A stretch of DNA of 64,000 nt from Bacteroidetes bacterium 43-93 (GCA_001897855.1 MKUO01000017.1:62001-126000), one strand, 5' to 3'; counted from the first letter of the stretch, positions 9,900 through 17,906 are shown. The notes: generated from the letters alone by a model not told the origin. A program made the numbers and translations.

Positions 9900-11138
9900 A
9901 TGCAAAAAAGCAGCATTTACATATTATGCTTTGCTGGCGGTATTGGCATCATCAGCGTATTGTATTTCTTCTCGCTGATATTGCATATCCCTTATGTTGC
10001 CTGCACGCTCTTCAGCCTGACCGCTTTGACTTTCTTTTGCAGATGGGCAAATAAACTAAACACGGAAGAACCACCGGCCAATAGTTTTTTATCGCTGCTA
10101 ATACTATTAACGGGAGTGATCATCATTACTAACGAAACCTATTACCAGGCAACAAAGTATGGCGCATGGGATGCATGGGCCATCTGGGACCTGCATGCAC
10201 ATTACCTTACAGACGCTGATAACTGGAAAAACATGTTCCTCAACAAAGAACATGCACATCCCGACTATCCTTTGGCATTGCCGGGAGTACTCGCATTTTT
10301 ATATAAGCCCTTCCCGAGAGAAATTCATTATCTCATTTCTTTTATACTGCACTACTCTATTATGCTCTGCATACCTGTTCTATTGCTGTTGCAGACCTAT
10401 AGAAGGAGTATCCTGCTGGCAAGTATGGCTTTCTTCTACTTGCTTACACGGGATATTTATTTGATACAGGGCACCTATTACCTTGCAGATACATTACTGG
10501 CGCTTTTCTTTATGTCTGCATTTATAGCTATGGATGGAGGTGAAGAGGACAATAGATTTATCATATTAACCGGAGCGATGCTCGGTTGCTGTGCATGGAC
10601 CAAGAATGAAGGCATCGTGCTGGGTATTGTATTCATGCTATTCTATTGGAGAACGCTATTCGCAAAAAAGAATCTTAAATATACAGTCATCGGCTTATCG
10701 CCTTTTTTATTGGTGTTACTGATCTTTAAAGGGGTTTATGCCCCGGGAAATGATCTCGTTACATCTCAGCATGGAGATACGCTAAGAAAGCTATTGGATG
10801 CTGCACGATACAAAACCGTGTGGCTGGCATTCAGGGAATCTGTAAGTAATTACTATTACCTGCCCGCTTGTGGTGTTGCATTAACCGTATTAATTTCCAT
10901 TGTGCGTCGAAAAGCATTGCCCAAAGCTATATCGGTAATACTCGTTTGCTGCCTTATATACCTGCTTGTGTACATTGTAACTCCGCTCGACCTGGAATGG
11001 CATCTCAAAACCTCCATAGACCGCGTGCTCTATCAATTAATACCTGCAACGCTATATGTATTGGTGATGTATTTAACCGGTGGTTCTCTTATACGCCTTC
11101 GAGGAGGATTTTCTTCAATTCGGCCATTCCCTCGGTAG
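9900..11138 (+). CDS. Multi-pass membrane protein, GT-C glycosyltransferase-like
   Basis: A 412-residue integral membrane protein with roughly nine to ten hydrophobic segments. After the second or third segment lies a soluble loop with GAWDAWAIWDLHA and HPDYPLALPG. This arrangement resembles the first periplasmic loop of GT-C (PMT/ArnT-like, family 39) glycosyltransferases, which use lipid-linked sugars. The DE/DD motif of classical family members is not obvious, so the enzymatic role is a guess from topology. Its last 50 bases overlap the convergent sirtuin gene. It shares a likely operon with the small exported protein just upstream. Confidence 0.7.
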   Translation: MQKSSIYILCFAGGIGIISVLYFFSLILHIPYVACTLFSLTALTFFCRWANKLNTEEPPANSFLSLLILLTGVIIITNETYYQATKYGAWDAWAIWDLHAHYLTDADNWKNMFLNKEHAHPDYPLALPGVLAFLYKPFPREIHYLISFILHYSIMLCIPVLLLLQTYRRSILLASMAFFYLLTRDIYLIQGTYYLADTLLALFFMSAFIAMDGGEEDNRFIILTGAMLGCCAWTKNEGIVLGIVFMLFYWRTLFAKKNLKYTVIGLSPFLLVLLIFKGVYAPGNDLVTSQHGDTLRKLLDAARYKTVWLAFRESVSNYYYLPACGVALTVLISIVRRKALPKAISVILVCCLIYLLVYIVTPLDLEWHLKTSIDRVLYQLIPATLYVLVMYLTGGSLIRLRGGFSSIRPFPR

Positions 11139-11781
11139 CGTTTTTTTCTATGGCTATTATGTTGCTGTAACGGCTAACCGATGGTATTTTCCTATCGACT
11201 ATATATTTGGGGACGTGGTGCTCTACATAGTCAACCAATCCTGCTGCCGGGTAAACTACGAGCGAAGTGCCGACCAGTATGAATATATCTGCTGACTGCA
11301 TCACAGGTATAGCGTGTTCTATCATAGGCACTACTTCTTCGAACCAGACGATGGCTGGCCTTAGCTGTACGCCATGCTTATCTACATCGCCCAATTTCAT
11401 ATCCTCTTTAATAGGGTAAGTAGTATATTCATCCTGTTCGCTACGCATTTTAAATATCTCGCCATGCAAGTGCATCACATTGGCAGAGCCTGCGCGTTCA
11501 TGTAAATCATCTATATTCTGGGTAATTATGTAGACATCATATTTGTCCTGCAATGCAGCAAGTGCATAATGCGCTTCATTAGGCTCTGCTTCGAGCACAT
11601 TGCGGCGGCGCATATTATAGAAATCAAGCACTAATTGAGGATTGCGCCTCCAGGCACGCGGTGTAGCTACTTCTTCGATATCATAACCTTCCCATAACCC
11701 ATCGCTATCCCGAAAAGTCTTTAAGCCACTTTCGGCACTAATTCCGGCCCCTGTTAATACTACGATCCTTTGCCTGTCCAT
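11089..11781 (-). CDS. Sir2-family NAD-dependent protein deacylase without zinc cysteines
   Basis: A 230-residue sirtuin that removes acyl groups from lysines using NAD. Seen: GAGISAESGLKTFR near residue 10, TQNIDDLHERAG, the catalytic histidine in HLHGE, and GTSLVVYPAAGL. The region after HLHGE, where most sirtuins carry two CxxC zinc pairs, has no cysteine at all here. Zinc-less sirtuins of this shape are common in Bacteroidota, so this is probably a functional subclass. The 3' end overlaps the convergent membrane protein gene by 50 bases. A -7 box sits five bases before the ATG. Confidence 0.92.
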   Translation of the reverse strand: MDRQRIVVLTGAGISAESGLKTFRDSDGLWEGYDIEEVATPRAWRRNPQLVLDFYNMRRRNVLEAEPNEAHYALAALQDKYDVYIITQNIDDLHERAGSANVMHLHGEIFKMRSEQDEYTTYPIKEDMKLGDVDKHGVQLRPAIVWFEEVVPMIEHAIPVMQSADIFILVGTSLVVYPAAGLVDYVEHHVPKYIVDRKIPSVSRYSNIIAIEKNATEGMAELKKILLEGV

Positions 11782-11786
11782 AAAGG

Positions 11787-11794
11787 CAAAAATA
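11787..11794 (-). promoter_or_regulatory. Candidate -7 box for the sirtuin gene, near-leaderless
   Basis: On the minus strand TATTTTTG ends five bases before ATG 11781. With the usual -7 to +1 spacing, transcription would begin within about two bases of the start codon. Confidence 0.6.
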
Positions 11795-11814
11795 CTGACC
11801 GAAAACTAAACCGG

Positions 11815-11964
11815 CTATGAAAAATAAAGGAAATAAACAGGTATGCTCAACAACAGAACAGAACCGGTAACAGCGAATAGTTTCTGCATCTTCTTCCTTC
11901 TACGTATACCGTGGTGTTTTTCGAGCTTAACCTGCCTTTCAGATTTTTTACTCTTTTGTTTCAT
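11815..11964 (-). CDS. Small basic single-pass membrane protein (49 aa)
   Basis: An open frame from ATG 11964 to TAG 11815. The first 29 residues are very basic (MKQKSKKSERQVKLEKHHG, then IRRRKK); residues about 30-48 form one hydrophobic segment (LFAVTGSVLLLSIPVYFLYF) that ends the protein. A basic head followed by a terminal membrane helix is a coherent tail-anchored design and is unlikely by chance. It lies between threonine dehydrogenase and the sirtuin on the same strand. I know no family for it. The function is unknown and expression is unproven. Confidence 0.5.
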   Translation of the reverse strand: MKQKSKKSERQVKLEKHHGIRRRKKMQKLFAVTGSVLLLSIPVYFLYFS

Positions 11965-12038
11965 GCTATAAAATTGCAACCCGATAAATGGCTTTACAAG
12001 ATTTTTTGCGGTTTTAACCAGCGATTAACACCTGTATA

Positions 12039-13001
12039 CTACACTGTTTGCAGTTGCGCTTTCAGATGCAGCAGCATATCTGCAGTCATCTTTTCCAGGT
12101 CGAACTCATGCTTCCAGCCCCAGTCGGCCCTTGCTGCGCTGTCGTCTATGCTTTGCGGCCAGCCATCAGCTATCTGCTGGCGGAAATCAGGCGCATAATC
12201 GATCTGGAAACCAGGGATGTGTTTCCTGATAGCCTCAGCTATTTCTTTAGGAGAGAAGCTCATGGCGCTGAGATTATATGCCATGCGCGATTTTATCTTT
12301 TCTTCCGGCGCTTCCATCAATTCTATAGTAGCACGGATCGCATCATCCATATACATCATAGGCAGGTAAGTACCTTCTGACAGGAATGATGTGTATTTGC
12401 CATGTTTCAGTGCTTCGTGATATATCTCTACAGCATAGTCCGTTGTGCCGCCACCCGGTTCAGACTTCCAACTGATAAGGCCGGGATAACGCAGGCTGCG
12501 AACATCAAGCCCCCAGCGCTGATTATAATACTGGCACCACAGCTCGCCGGCATATTTGCTTATGCCATATACAGTACGTGGTTCAATGATGGTTTTTTGA
12601 GGGGTATCCTGCTTAGGAGTAGTAGTACCAAATACGGCAATAGAACTAGGCCAGTACACTTTGGTCAGCTTTTCCTGCACGGCTATATCCAATACCTGGA
12701 GCAGGCTTTGCATGTTGATGTCCCATGCGCGTTTAGGATCTTTTTCGCCCGTGGCAGATAGTAATGCGGCCAACAAGTATACCTGCGTGATATTTTCTTT
12801 CTTAATTAAAGCAAGTGTAGCGGTAGCGTCCATAGCATTCAGTGTATAGTATGGACCCGTACCTTCTAACAATGGGTGTTGTGCTTCCCTGATATCACTG
12901 GCAATAACATTATCCGCGCCGTACAATTTGCGCAATGCCAATGTCAGTTCCACACCAATTTGCCCGCAGGCGCCCATTATCAGTACTTTTTCTTTTTTCA
13001 T
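12039..13001 (-). CDS. L-threonine 3-dehydrogenase, SDR (GalE-like) type
   Basis: A 320-residue extended SDR. The N-terminal GACGQIGVEL binds NAD; SSIAVFG and YGISKYAGE give the Ser/Thr and Tyr-x3-Lys catalytic residues; RYPGLISW and PGGGTTDYAVEIY are characteristic of short-chain threonine dehydrogenases. It oxidises L-threonine to 2-amino-3-oxobutyrate, which is then cleaved to glycine and acetyl-CoA. No 2-amino-3-ketobutyrate ligase gene is adjacent. It lies 45 bases downstream of carA on the same strand and could share its transcript. Confidence 0.9.
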   Translation of the reverse strand: MKKEKVLIMGACGQIGVELTLALRKLYGADNVIASDIREAQHPLLEGTGPYYTLNAMDATATLALIKKENITQVYLLAALLSATGEKDPKRAWDINMQSLLQVLDIAVQEKLTKVYWPSSIAVFGTTTPKQDTPQKTIIEPRTVYGISKYAGELWCQYYNQRWGLDVRSLRYPGLISWKSEPGGGTTDYAVEIYHEALKHGKYTSFLSEGTYLPMMYMDDAIRATIELMEAPEEKIKSRMAYNLSAMSFSPKEIAEAIRKHIPGFQIDYAPDFRQQIADGWPQSIDDSAARADWGWKHEFDLEKMTADMLLHLKAQLQTV

Positions 13002-13046
13002 TTCTTGCTTTAATAGTGGCTTTGTGTCTTTAAATAAACGAGTTGG

Positions 13047-14165
13047 TTAAGATAGGTTATTCTTCTCCTTTATCATAGCGATAAAGTCATCAAAAAGATA
13101 ACGGGAATCAAACGGGCCCGGAGTGCTTTCAGGGTGGTATTGAACAGAGAATGCAGGGCTGTTCTTCATACGGATACCTTCTATGGAACCGTCGTTCAGG
13201 TTCACGTGAGTGATTTCTATTTTGTCAGAGCTCCTCGCAGCTTCGGGCTCTACACCAAAACCGTGGTTTTGGGTGGTGATCTCGCTTTTACCTGTGATAA
13301 GATTTTTTACCGGGTGATTGAGACCACGGTGGCCGTGGTGCATTTTAAACGTAGGAATATCATTAGCCCTTGCCAACAACTGGTGACCAAGGCAAATACC
13401 AAACATGGGCTTTTTATCTTCCACAATATCCCTGACTATCGTTACGGCGTAATCCATGGAAGCGGGGTCGCCGGGACCATTGCTTACAAATACGCCATGT
13501 GGGTTGAATTGCTTTATTTCTTCGTAGCTGGTCTTTGCGGGGAATACCTTCAGGTATGCGCCTCTATCTGTCATACACTGCAGGATGTTACGCTTTACTC
13601 CATAATCCAGCACCGCGATACGCATAGAAGATTCCGGGTTACCATAAGTGTATGGTTCTTTTGTGCTGATCTCGGAAGAAAGTTCCAGGCCATCCATGTT
13701 GGGTACTTTTGACAATTCTTTCTTCAATTCTTCAGGATCGCTTATTTCTGTACTAATGATGCAGTTCATTGCTCCTTTGGTACGAATATGCTGCACCAAT
13801 GAGCGAGTATCCACATCATAGATGGCTACAATATTATTTTGCTGCAGGTAATGCTCCAGGCTATCGTCTGCCGTCATGCGGCTGTAGCGATGAGAGATAT
13901 TCTTGCAGATCAGCGCTTTGATGGTAACGCGATCGCTTTCTGTATCCTCATTTTTAACGCCATAGTTACCGATATAGACTGTGTTCATGATGAGCACCTG
14001 TCCTGTGTACGAAGGATCGGTAAACACCTCCTGGTAGCCCGTCATACCGGTGTTGAAGCATATCTCCCCACCACTGGTTCCTTTGGCACCAAAGGCCTTA
14101 CCCTTGAAAAATGTACCGTCCTCTAAAAGTAAATAAGCAGTATCAGCTAAAGATTGCGCAGGCAT
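13047..14165 (-). CDS. carA: Carbamoyl-phosphate synthase small subunit
   Basis: A 372-residue glutamine-hydrolysing subunit that passes ammonia to CarB for arginine and pyrimidine synthesis. The N-terminal CPSase_sm_chain domain (LLEDGTFFKGKAFG, CFNTGMTGYQEV) is followed by a class I amidotransferase domain with the nucleophile elbow GICLGHQLLA and the catalytic His-Glu in YHPESTPGP. No carB is in the window. ATG 14165 is supported by the family N-terminus and by a TACTTTTG box 17 bases upstream. Confidence 0.97.
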   Translation of the reverse strand: MPAQSLADTAYLLLEDGTFFKGKAFGAKGTSGGEICFNTGMTGYQEVFTDPSYTGQVLIMNTVYIGNYGVKNEDTESDRVTIKALICKNISHRYSRMTADDSLEHYLQQNNIVAIYDVDTRSLVQHIRTKGAMNCIISTEISDPEELKKELSKVPNMDGLELSSEISTKEPYTYGNPESSMRIAVLDYGVKRNILQCMTDRGAYLKVFPAKTSYEEIKQFNPHGVFVSNGPGDPASMDYAVTIVRDIVEDKKPMFGICLGHQLLARANDIPTFKMHHGHRGLNHPVKNLITGKSEITTQNHGFGVEPEAARSSDKIEITHVNLNDGSIEGIRMKNSPAFSVQYHPESTPGPFDSRYLFDDFIAMIKEKNNLS

Positions 14166-14182
14166 AGAAAAAACAAATTGCG

Positions 14183-14190
14183 CAAAAGTA
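14183..14190 (-). promoter_or_regulatory. Candidate -7 box for carA
   Basis: Minus-strand TACTTTTG followed by CGC, identical to the box before kynU. The predicted leader is about 14 bases. Confidence 0.6.
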
Positions 14191-14257
14191 AGAAATCAGG
14201 AGCATTTTTCGAGGAAAAAATACCAATGATTTTTAAATGGGGATAAAATGTAAATAG

Positions 14258-14923
14258 CTACTCGTAGAACACAGCGATATCTTTGAGCCCCTTGCGGATG
14301 AGCTTGGGTACATAACATTCTTCGCCGGGGTATCCTACAGCTATCACCAGGAAAGGCTCTTCATTTGCCGGGCGGCCCAGCATAGCCTTTATTGTTTGTG
14401 GTGATGATATGCCATGTGTCATCGCCACAAGCCCCGCATTGTGTATAGCTGTAAGCAACATACCAGACGCAATACCTAAGCTTTCGGTAACATGAAATAT
14501 TTCTTGTGGAAGCCCCTTTTGTTTACTTACAACAATGAGCCATGGAGCGGTTTCGAGAAAAGACTTATCTGCAATTGGCTGCAAAGGATACATCTCCTTA
14601 AGCCAAACTTCGGCACCGGGATCCTGATGAATTTCTTTTTCTGCTTTTTCAGCTTCGAGCCTGATACCTAATTTAATATCGTTATTGCTGACAGCACAAA
14701 ATGTCCAGGGCTGTTTATGGCCACCAGAAGGCGCTGTAGATGCCGTTAATACCAGGTTTTCTATCACCTCCCTTGGGACATACTTATCTGAAAAACCGGT
14801 TACAGAACGACGTTTTTCCATAAAACGCAGGAAATCTGCGCTTTTTTTGATGACCTGCGGCGTATCGTAGGTATCTTTTTTATATAGCTGGAAAATATAC
14901 CCGTTAATATTCTTTTCCTTCAT
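14258..14923 (-). CDS. Nitroreductase-family flavoprotein, iodotyrosine-deiodinase-like
   Basis: A 221-residue FMN-dependent nitroreductase-fold protein. The N-terminal RRSV (38-41) and APSGGHKQPWTF are FMN-binding motifs. The order of APSGGHKQPWTF, ETAPWLIVVSKQ and ESLGIASGMLLTAIHNAGLV matches the iodotyrosine deiodinase/BluB-related branch rather than NfsB. Bacterial deiodinase homologues are known, including from Bacteroidota. The substrate cannot be told from sequence: it may reduce haloaromatics, quinones or nitroaromatics. The gene stands alone, with an 8-bp dyad (GATACTTT at 14935 and its complement at 14959) just upstream. Confidence 0.85.
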   Translation of the reverse strand: MKEKNINGYIFQLYKKDTYDTPQVIKKSADFLRFMEKRRSVTGFSDKYVPREVIENLVLTASTAPSGGHKQPWTFCAVSNNDIKLGIRLEAEKAEKEIHQDPGAEVWLKEMYPLQPIADKSFLETAPWLIVVSKQKGLPQEIFHVTESLGIASGMLLTAIHNAGLVAMTHGISSPQTIKAMLGRPANEEPFLVIAVGYPGEECYVPKLIRKGLKDIAVFYE

Positions 14924-15044
14924 TTGTTATCCCTGATACTTTCGGGCAGTAAAATACTAAAGTATCCGCATTTTTCACAGCACACATCATCAGCCGGTTA
15001 AATATTTAGCATTTTAAATTAGATTTTAATTAGGCATAGTTTTT

Positions 15045-15053
15045 TAACCTTTG
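15045..15053 (+). promoter_or_regulatory. Candidate -7 box for the Omp85-like gene
   Basis: TAACCTTTG is a -7 box with one extra spacer base, followed by CAC. It predicts transcription from about 15058, compatible with either TTG start candidate (15079 or 15097). Confidence 0.4.
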
Positions 15054-15096
15054 CACAATATTGGAGTCCTAAAGAGACTTGTTTTATTTTTATTGC

Positions 15097-16296
15097 TTGA
15101 CAAAAAGTCGATTATATAGCACCCTGGTTCTTTTATTAGCCTCCTTTGCATTAAGGGCGCAAGACAGCAGGCAAGCAGCTAAGAACATTGATATTGTTGA
15201 TGTAGGACGTGGTATCTTCTACCATAAACCTCCCCGGGAATTTTCTGATACTTCTAAAAAGAAAGGCGAGACCGAAATATCCGTATTACCAGCATTTGGA
15301 TATACCTTGCAGACGGGATTTGCCGTAGTGCTTTCGGGAAATGCAACGTTCAAAACCAGTGATGATTCCATAACCAAAACCTCCGTAGTGTTATCTAACA
15401 TTACCTATTCTCAATACCAGCAGATCATATTTCCTTTTCAGAGTTATATCTGGACCAAAAACAATAAGTATAACCTCAACTCAGATTGGCGGTTTATGAA
15501 ATATCCGCAGTACACTTACGGACTGGGCGGCAATTCGGATATAGACGGTGGTTACAGGATAGATTACGCCAACATACACCTTTATGAAACTGTGCTGAGG
15601 AAAATCTCCCCGGCTGTATATGCAGGACTGGGATACAATTTTGACTACTACTGGGATGTACATGAGGTAGACCCGCCATCAAACACAGCTACCGACTTTC
15701 AAACATACGGGTTGTCGAAGACCGTGATCGCATCCGGCATAACAGCAAACCTGCTATTCGATAACCGTGACAACCCTGTTAACGCACAAAAAGGCAGCTT
15801 TGCCAGGCTTAGCTACAGACCAAACTTCACATTCCTTGGCAGTGATGCTAACTGGTCGTCTATGACTATAGATCTGCGGCACTATATTCAGCTGCCGGGC
15901 CATAGCCATAATGTGCTTGCCATCTGGAACTATGATTGGTTTACCGTTGATGGCACGCCACCCTACCTGATGCTCCCAAGCACGGGATGGGACCCTAACA
16001 GCAACACAGGACGTGGATATATACAAGGCCGCTACCGGGGACGCAATATGCTATACCTGGAAACAGAGTACCGCTTTGGCATTACCAACAATGGACTATT
16101 AGGTGGCGTAGTATATGGCAATGCACAATCCGTTAGCGAACCCACAAACAATAAATTTATGTATATATCGCCGGGCGCAGGCGTTGGTATCCGCATCAAA
16201 CTAAATAAGTTCTCTAATACCAATATTGCCGTTGATTATGCCATAGGCAAGGAAGGATCCCGCGGCTTTTGGGTTAACCTTGGAGAGGTATTTTAA
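15097..16296 (+). CDS. Omp85/BamA-type outer-membrane beta-barrel protein, TTG start
   Basis: A roughly 399-residue outer-membrane protein matching the C-terminal barrel of the bacterial surface antigen (Omp85) superfamily: alternating beta-strand patterns, NLLFDNRDNPVNAQKGSF, GRGYIQGRYRGRN and a C-terminal phenylalanine. No POTRA domains precede the barrel. There is no ATG at the 5' end. TTG 15097 gives a normal signal peptide (TKSRLYSTLVLLLASFALRAQ-like); an in-frame TTG at 15079 would add six hydrophobic residues before the charged region and is less likely. It may be a stand-alone translocation or exported-ligand barrel. The last four bases overlap the convergent DUF2147 gene. Confidence 0.8.
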   Translation: MTKSRLYSTLVLLLASFALRAQDSRQAAKNIDIVDVGRGIFYHKPPREFSDTSKKKGETEISVLPAFGYTLQTGFAVVLSGNATFKTSDDSITKTSVVLSNITYSQYQQIIFPFQSYIWTKNNKYNLNSDWRFMKYPQYTYGLGGNSDIDGGYRIDYANIHLYETVLRKISPAVYAGLGYNFDYYWDVHEVDPPSNTATDFQTYGLSKTVIASGITANLLFDNRDNPVNAQKGSFARLSYRPNFTFLGSDANWSSMTIDLRHYIQLPGHSHNVLAIWNYDWFTVDGTPPYLMLPSTGWDPNSNTGRGYIQGRYRGRNMLYLETEYRFGITNNGLLGGVVYGNAQSVSEPTNNKFMYISPGAGVGIRIKLNKFSNTNIAVDYAIGKEGSRGFWVNLGEVF

Positions 16297-16733
16297 TCAG
16301 CAAGTGTCCATGTAGATGTACGGCCTATAAGAGAGACACCTACATAACCGCGCAGATCAAGCGTATTACCCTTGTATGTGATCTTGCAGGAATAGGTTTT
16401 ACCGTTTTTAGGATCGTAAATTTTGCCATCGCTATATTCTTTATCGCCATCCTTTTCCAGGCCTCTCAATATTACCAATCCAATAATCGGCACATTGCGC
16501 TTTTTCTCATCAGGATTATTATCATCAGTTTTAGGCTTGCCATTCTTAAGAGGTTCTTTCAGCCAAATGATCTTACCATAGAATTTGCCATCGCGGGCTT
16601 TATACACCTGTATCTTCGAAGTCTTTTCCTGGTTGTACCATGTTTTTTCTATCTGATCCTGCGCCTTTGCAATATGGGTGGCAACGATCAATATTATGCT
16701 TAAGAAAGCAGTTCTTACAGTTGTGTTAAACAT
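16293..16733 (-). CDS. DUF2147 exported protein
   Basis: A 146-residue protein with an N-terminal signal peptide (about 1-24, ending AKAQ) and a DUF2147 domain: KTWYNQEKTSKIQVYK, DGKFYGKIIWL, LRGLEKDG, GKIYDPKNGKTYSCKI, and the closing LRGYVGVSLIGRTSTW. DUF2147 proteins are small secreted or periplasmic beta-rich proteins common in Bacteroidota and Proteobacteria, with no settled function; some lie with lipid or storage genes. A 15-bp inverted repeat ends two bases before the ATG. Confidence 0.92.
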   Translation of the reverse strand: MFNTTVRTAFLSIILIVATHIAKAQDQIEKTWYNQEKTSKIQVYKARDGKFYGKIIWLKEPLKNGKPKTDDNNPDEKKRNVPIIGLVILRGLEKDGDKEYSDGKIYDPKNGKTYSCKITYKGNTLDLRGYVGVSLIGRTSTWTLAD

Positions 16734-16735
16734 AA

Positions 16736-16777
16736 CAGGTTGATTATTTAATTCTAATTTACTAAATAATCAGCCTG
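16736..16777 (-). repeat. 15-bp inverted repeat at the DUF2147 start
   Basis: CAGGTTGATTATTTA (16736-16750) is mirrored at 16763-16777 with 14 of 15 bases paired, the odd pair being G-U capable in RNA. The loop is 12 bases. It ends two bases from ATG 16733, so it could be a 5' UTR hairpin that hides the start region, or an operator. It is not followed by a T-run in the minus direction, which argues against a normal terminator. Confidence 0.6.
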
Positions 16778-16802
16778 CCGCCACTATAGAAAATGTTATT
16801 AT

Positions 16803-17531
16803 TTAATCTTCTGCTTCGAGGGAACCTACGCCATTGATATCGGAAGACACCACAGGCTTGCCTTTATACTTTACAGAGCCTGCACCACTTATGTGCACAT
16901 CCAACTTTTCGCTGGCAGACAAGTTGATATCACCTGCACCGGAAACAACAGTCTTAGCCTGGCGGCATTGCAGATCATAGGCATCTACATCACCGGCGCC
17001 GGTTACTTTGTAGCTGGCATAATTTACCGTTCCGCTGTCAATGACAAGGCTGCCTGCGCCTGAAAGTGTAGTTATTAAAGTATTGGTATGAACACTTTGT
17101 ATTTTCACATCTCCTGCCCCACTTACTTTTAAAATGAATTCGTTCCCGGTAATATCACCATCCAGGTTTGCATCCGCAGCTCCTGATATGGTTAACGAAT
17201 TCAGGGATGGTACGGTGATGGTTGCTGTAACATCTTTATCAATATCAAAATCAAGAAAACCGTCTTTATCAACTATCAGTGTATTGTTTTTTACCTCTGA
17301 TTTTATCTTGTGCAAGACATTGCCATAACCATTCAATTGCAGGGAAGGTGACGCATTCGGATCTATTTTTATAGTGGCCGTTAACGGTGCAGAAAGCTGA
17401 ATTGCTGAGAAGCTGCCTACAGAACGGCTCTCCGTTTTAGTAGCACCTTCGCCTTTTACCTTTACATGTCGGCAAGACGATGCGAAGAAGGTTAGGGAAA
17501 TTATGCCGGCAAGCACTAGTATCTTATTCAT
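16803..17531 (-). CDS. Head-GIN domain (DUF2807) lipoprotein
   Basis: A 242-residue predicted lipoprotein: hydrophobic signal followed by lipobox FFASSC (Cys 20). The rest is a putative auto-transporter adhesin head-GIN domain, a right-handed beta-helix-like repeat with recurring GAGDV, SGAGSL and GAGDI motifs. Known members are abundant in Bacteroidota, sit in the cell envelope and have no agreed function. A TAGCTTTG promoter box lies 29 bases upstream of the ATG. Confidence 0.9.
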   Translation of the reverse strand: MNKILVLAGIISLTFFASSCRHVKVKGEGATKTESRSVGSFSAIQLSAPLTATIKIDPNASPSLQLNGYGNVLHKIKSEVKNNTLIVDKDGFLDFDIDKDVTATITVPSLNSLTISGAADANLDGDITGNEFILKVSGAGDVKIQSVHTNTLITTLSGAGSLVIDSGTVNYASYKVTGAGDVDAYDLQCRQAKTVVSGAGDINLSASEKLDVHISGAGSVKYKGKPVVSSDINGVGSLEAED

Positions 17532-17560
17532 AAAAAGCGATTATAGATTTAGATATGATG

Positions 17561-17568
17561 CAAAGCTA
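17561..17568 (-). promoter_or_regulatory. Candidate -7 box for the GIN lipoprotein gene
   Basis: Minus-strand TAGCTTTG followed by CAT; the predicted leader is about 26 bases before ATG 17531. Confidence 0.55.
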
Positions 17569-17611
17569 CACAGCACACCCGATGGCAGAAAAACGTATTC
17601 GGCTAAATACG

Positions 17612-17631
17612 AGCGTTTATCGGTAAACGCT
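17612..17631 (-). terminator. Hairpin downstream of the oxidase operon
   Basis: AGCGTTTA (17612-17619) and TAAACGCT (17624-17631) form a perfect 8-bp stem with a 4-base loop, 26 bases past the last gene of the oxidase operon. The T-rich tail on the minus strand is poor, so it may end or stabilise the message rather than be a strong terminator. Confidence 0.4.
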
Positions 17632-17657
17632 TTGAAAACAACGGTAAAGAAAAAATG

Positions 17658-17879
17658 CTAGGATGCAGTTCTTGTTTTATTGCCGCGCCACCATATAAAG
17701 CCTACCGTGCCCATAATACCCAATGGCAACAATGCAAGATACAGAATGCCACCGTTGAGGCCCCTTGCACTCTTCTCATCTAGGCTGTTAGCCGTTTTAG
17801 TACACATAGCACAACCTTGTGCATACACTTCTTGTGTAGTAGCAAATGCCAATAATCCAACAAACACCAGCTTCTTCAT
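17658..17879 (-). CDS. Small CxxC membrane protein at the end of the oxidase operon
   Basis: A 73-residue protein: signal peptide (1-20, ending YAQ), then the motif GCAMCTKTAN with a CxxC pair facing the periplasm, and a C-terminal membrane helix (about 44-64). I recognise the pattern from Bacteroidota oxidase loci but no function is assigned. Its position as last gene after SCO and DUF420 suggests a role in copper handling, disulphide chemistry or heme-copper oxidase assembly (inference). Confidence 0.75.
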   Translation of the reverse strand: MKKLVFVGLLAFATTQEVYAQGCAMCTKTANSLDEKSARGLNGGILYLALLPLGIMGTVGFIWWRGNKTRTAS

Positions 17880-17906
17880 ACTATAAAGTTAACTCTATTT
17901 AAACCA

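Noticed and set aside
13134-13712. A 192-codon plus-strand frame antisense to carA
   Set aside because: Its protein has no recognisable motif and it lies wholly inside a certain carA on the other strand.
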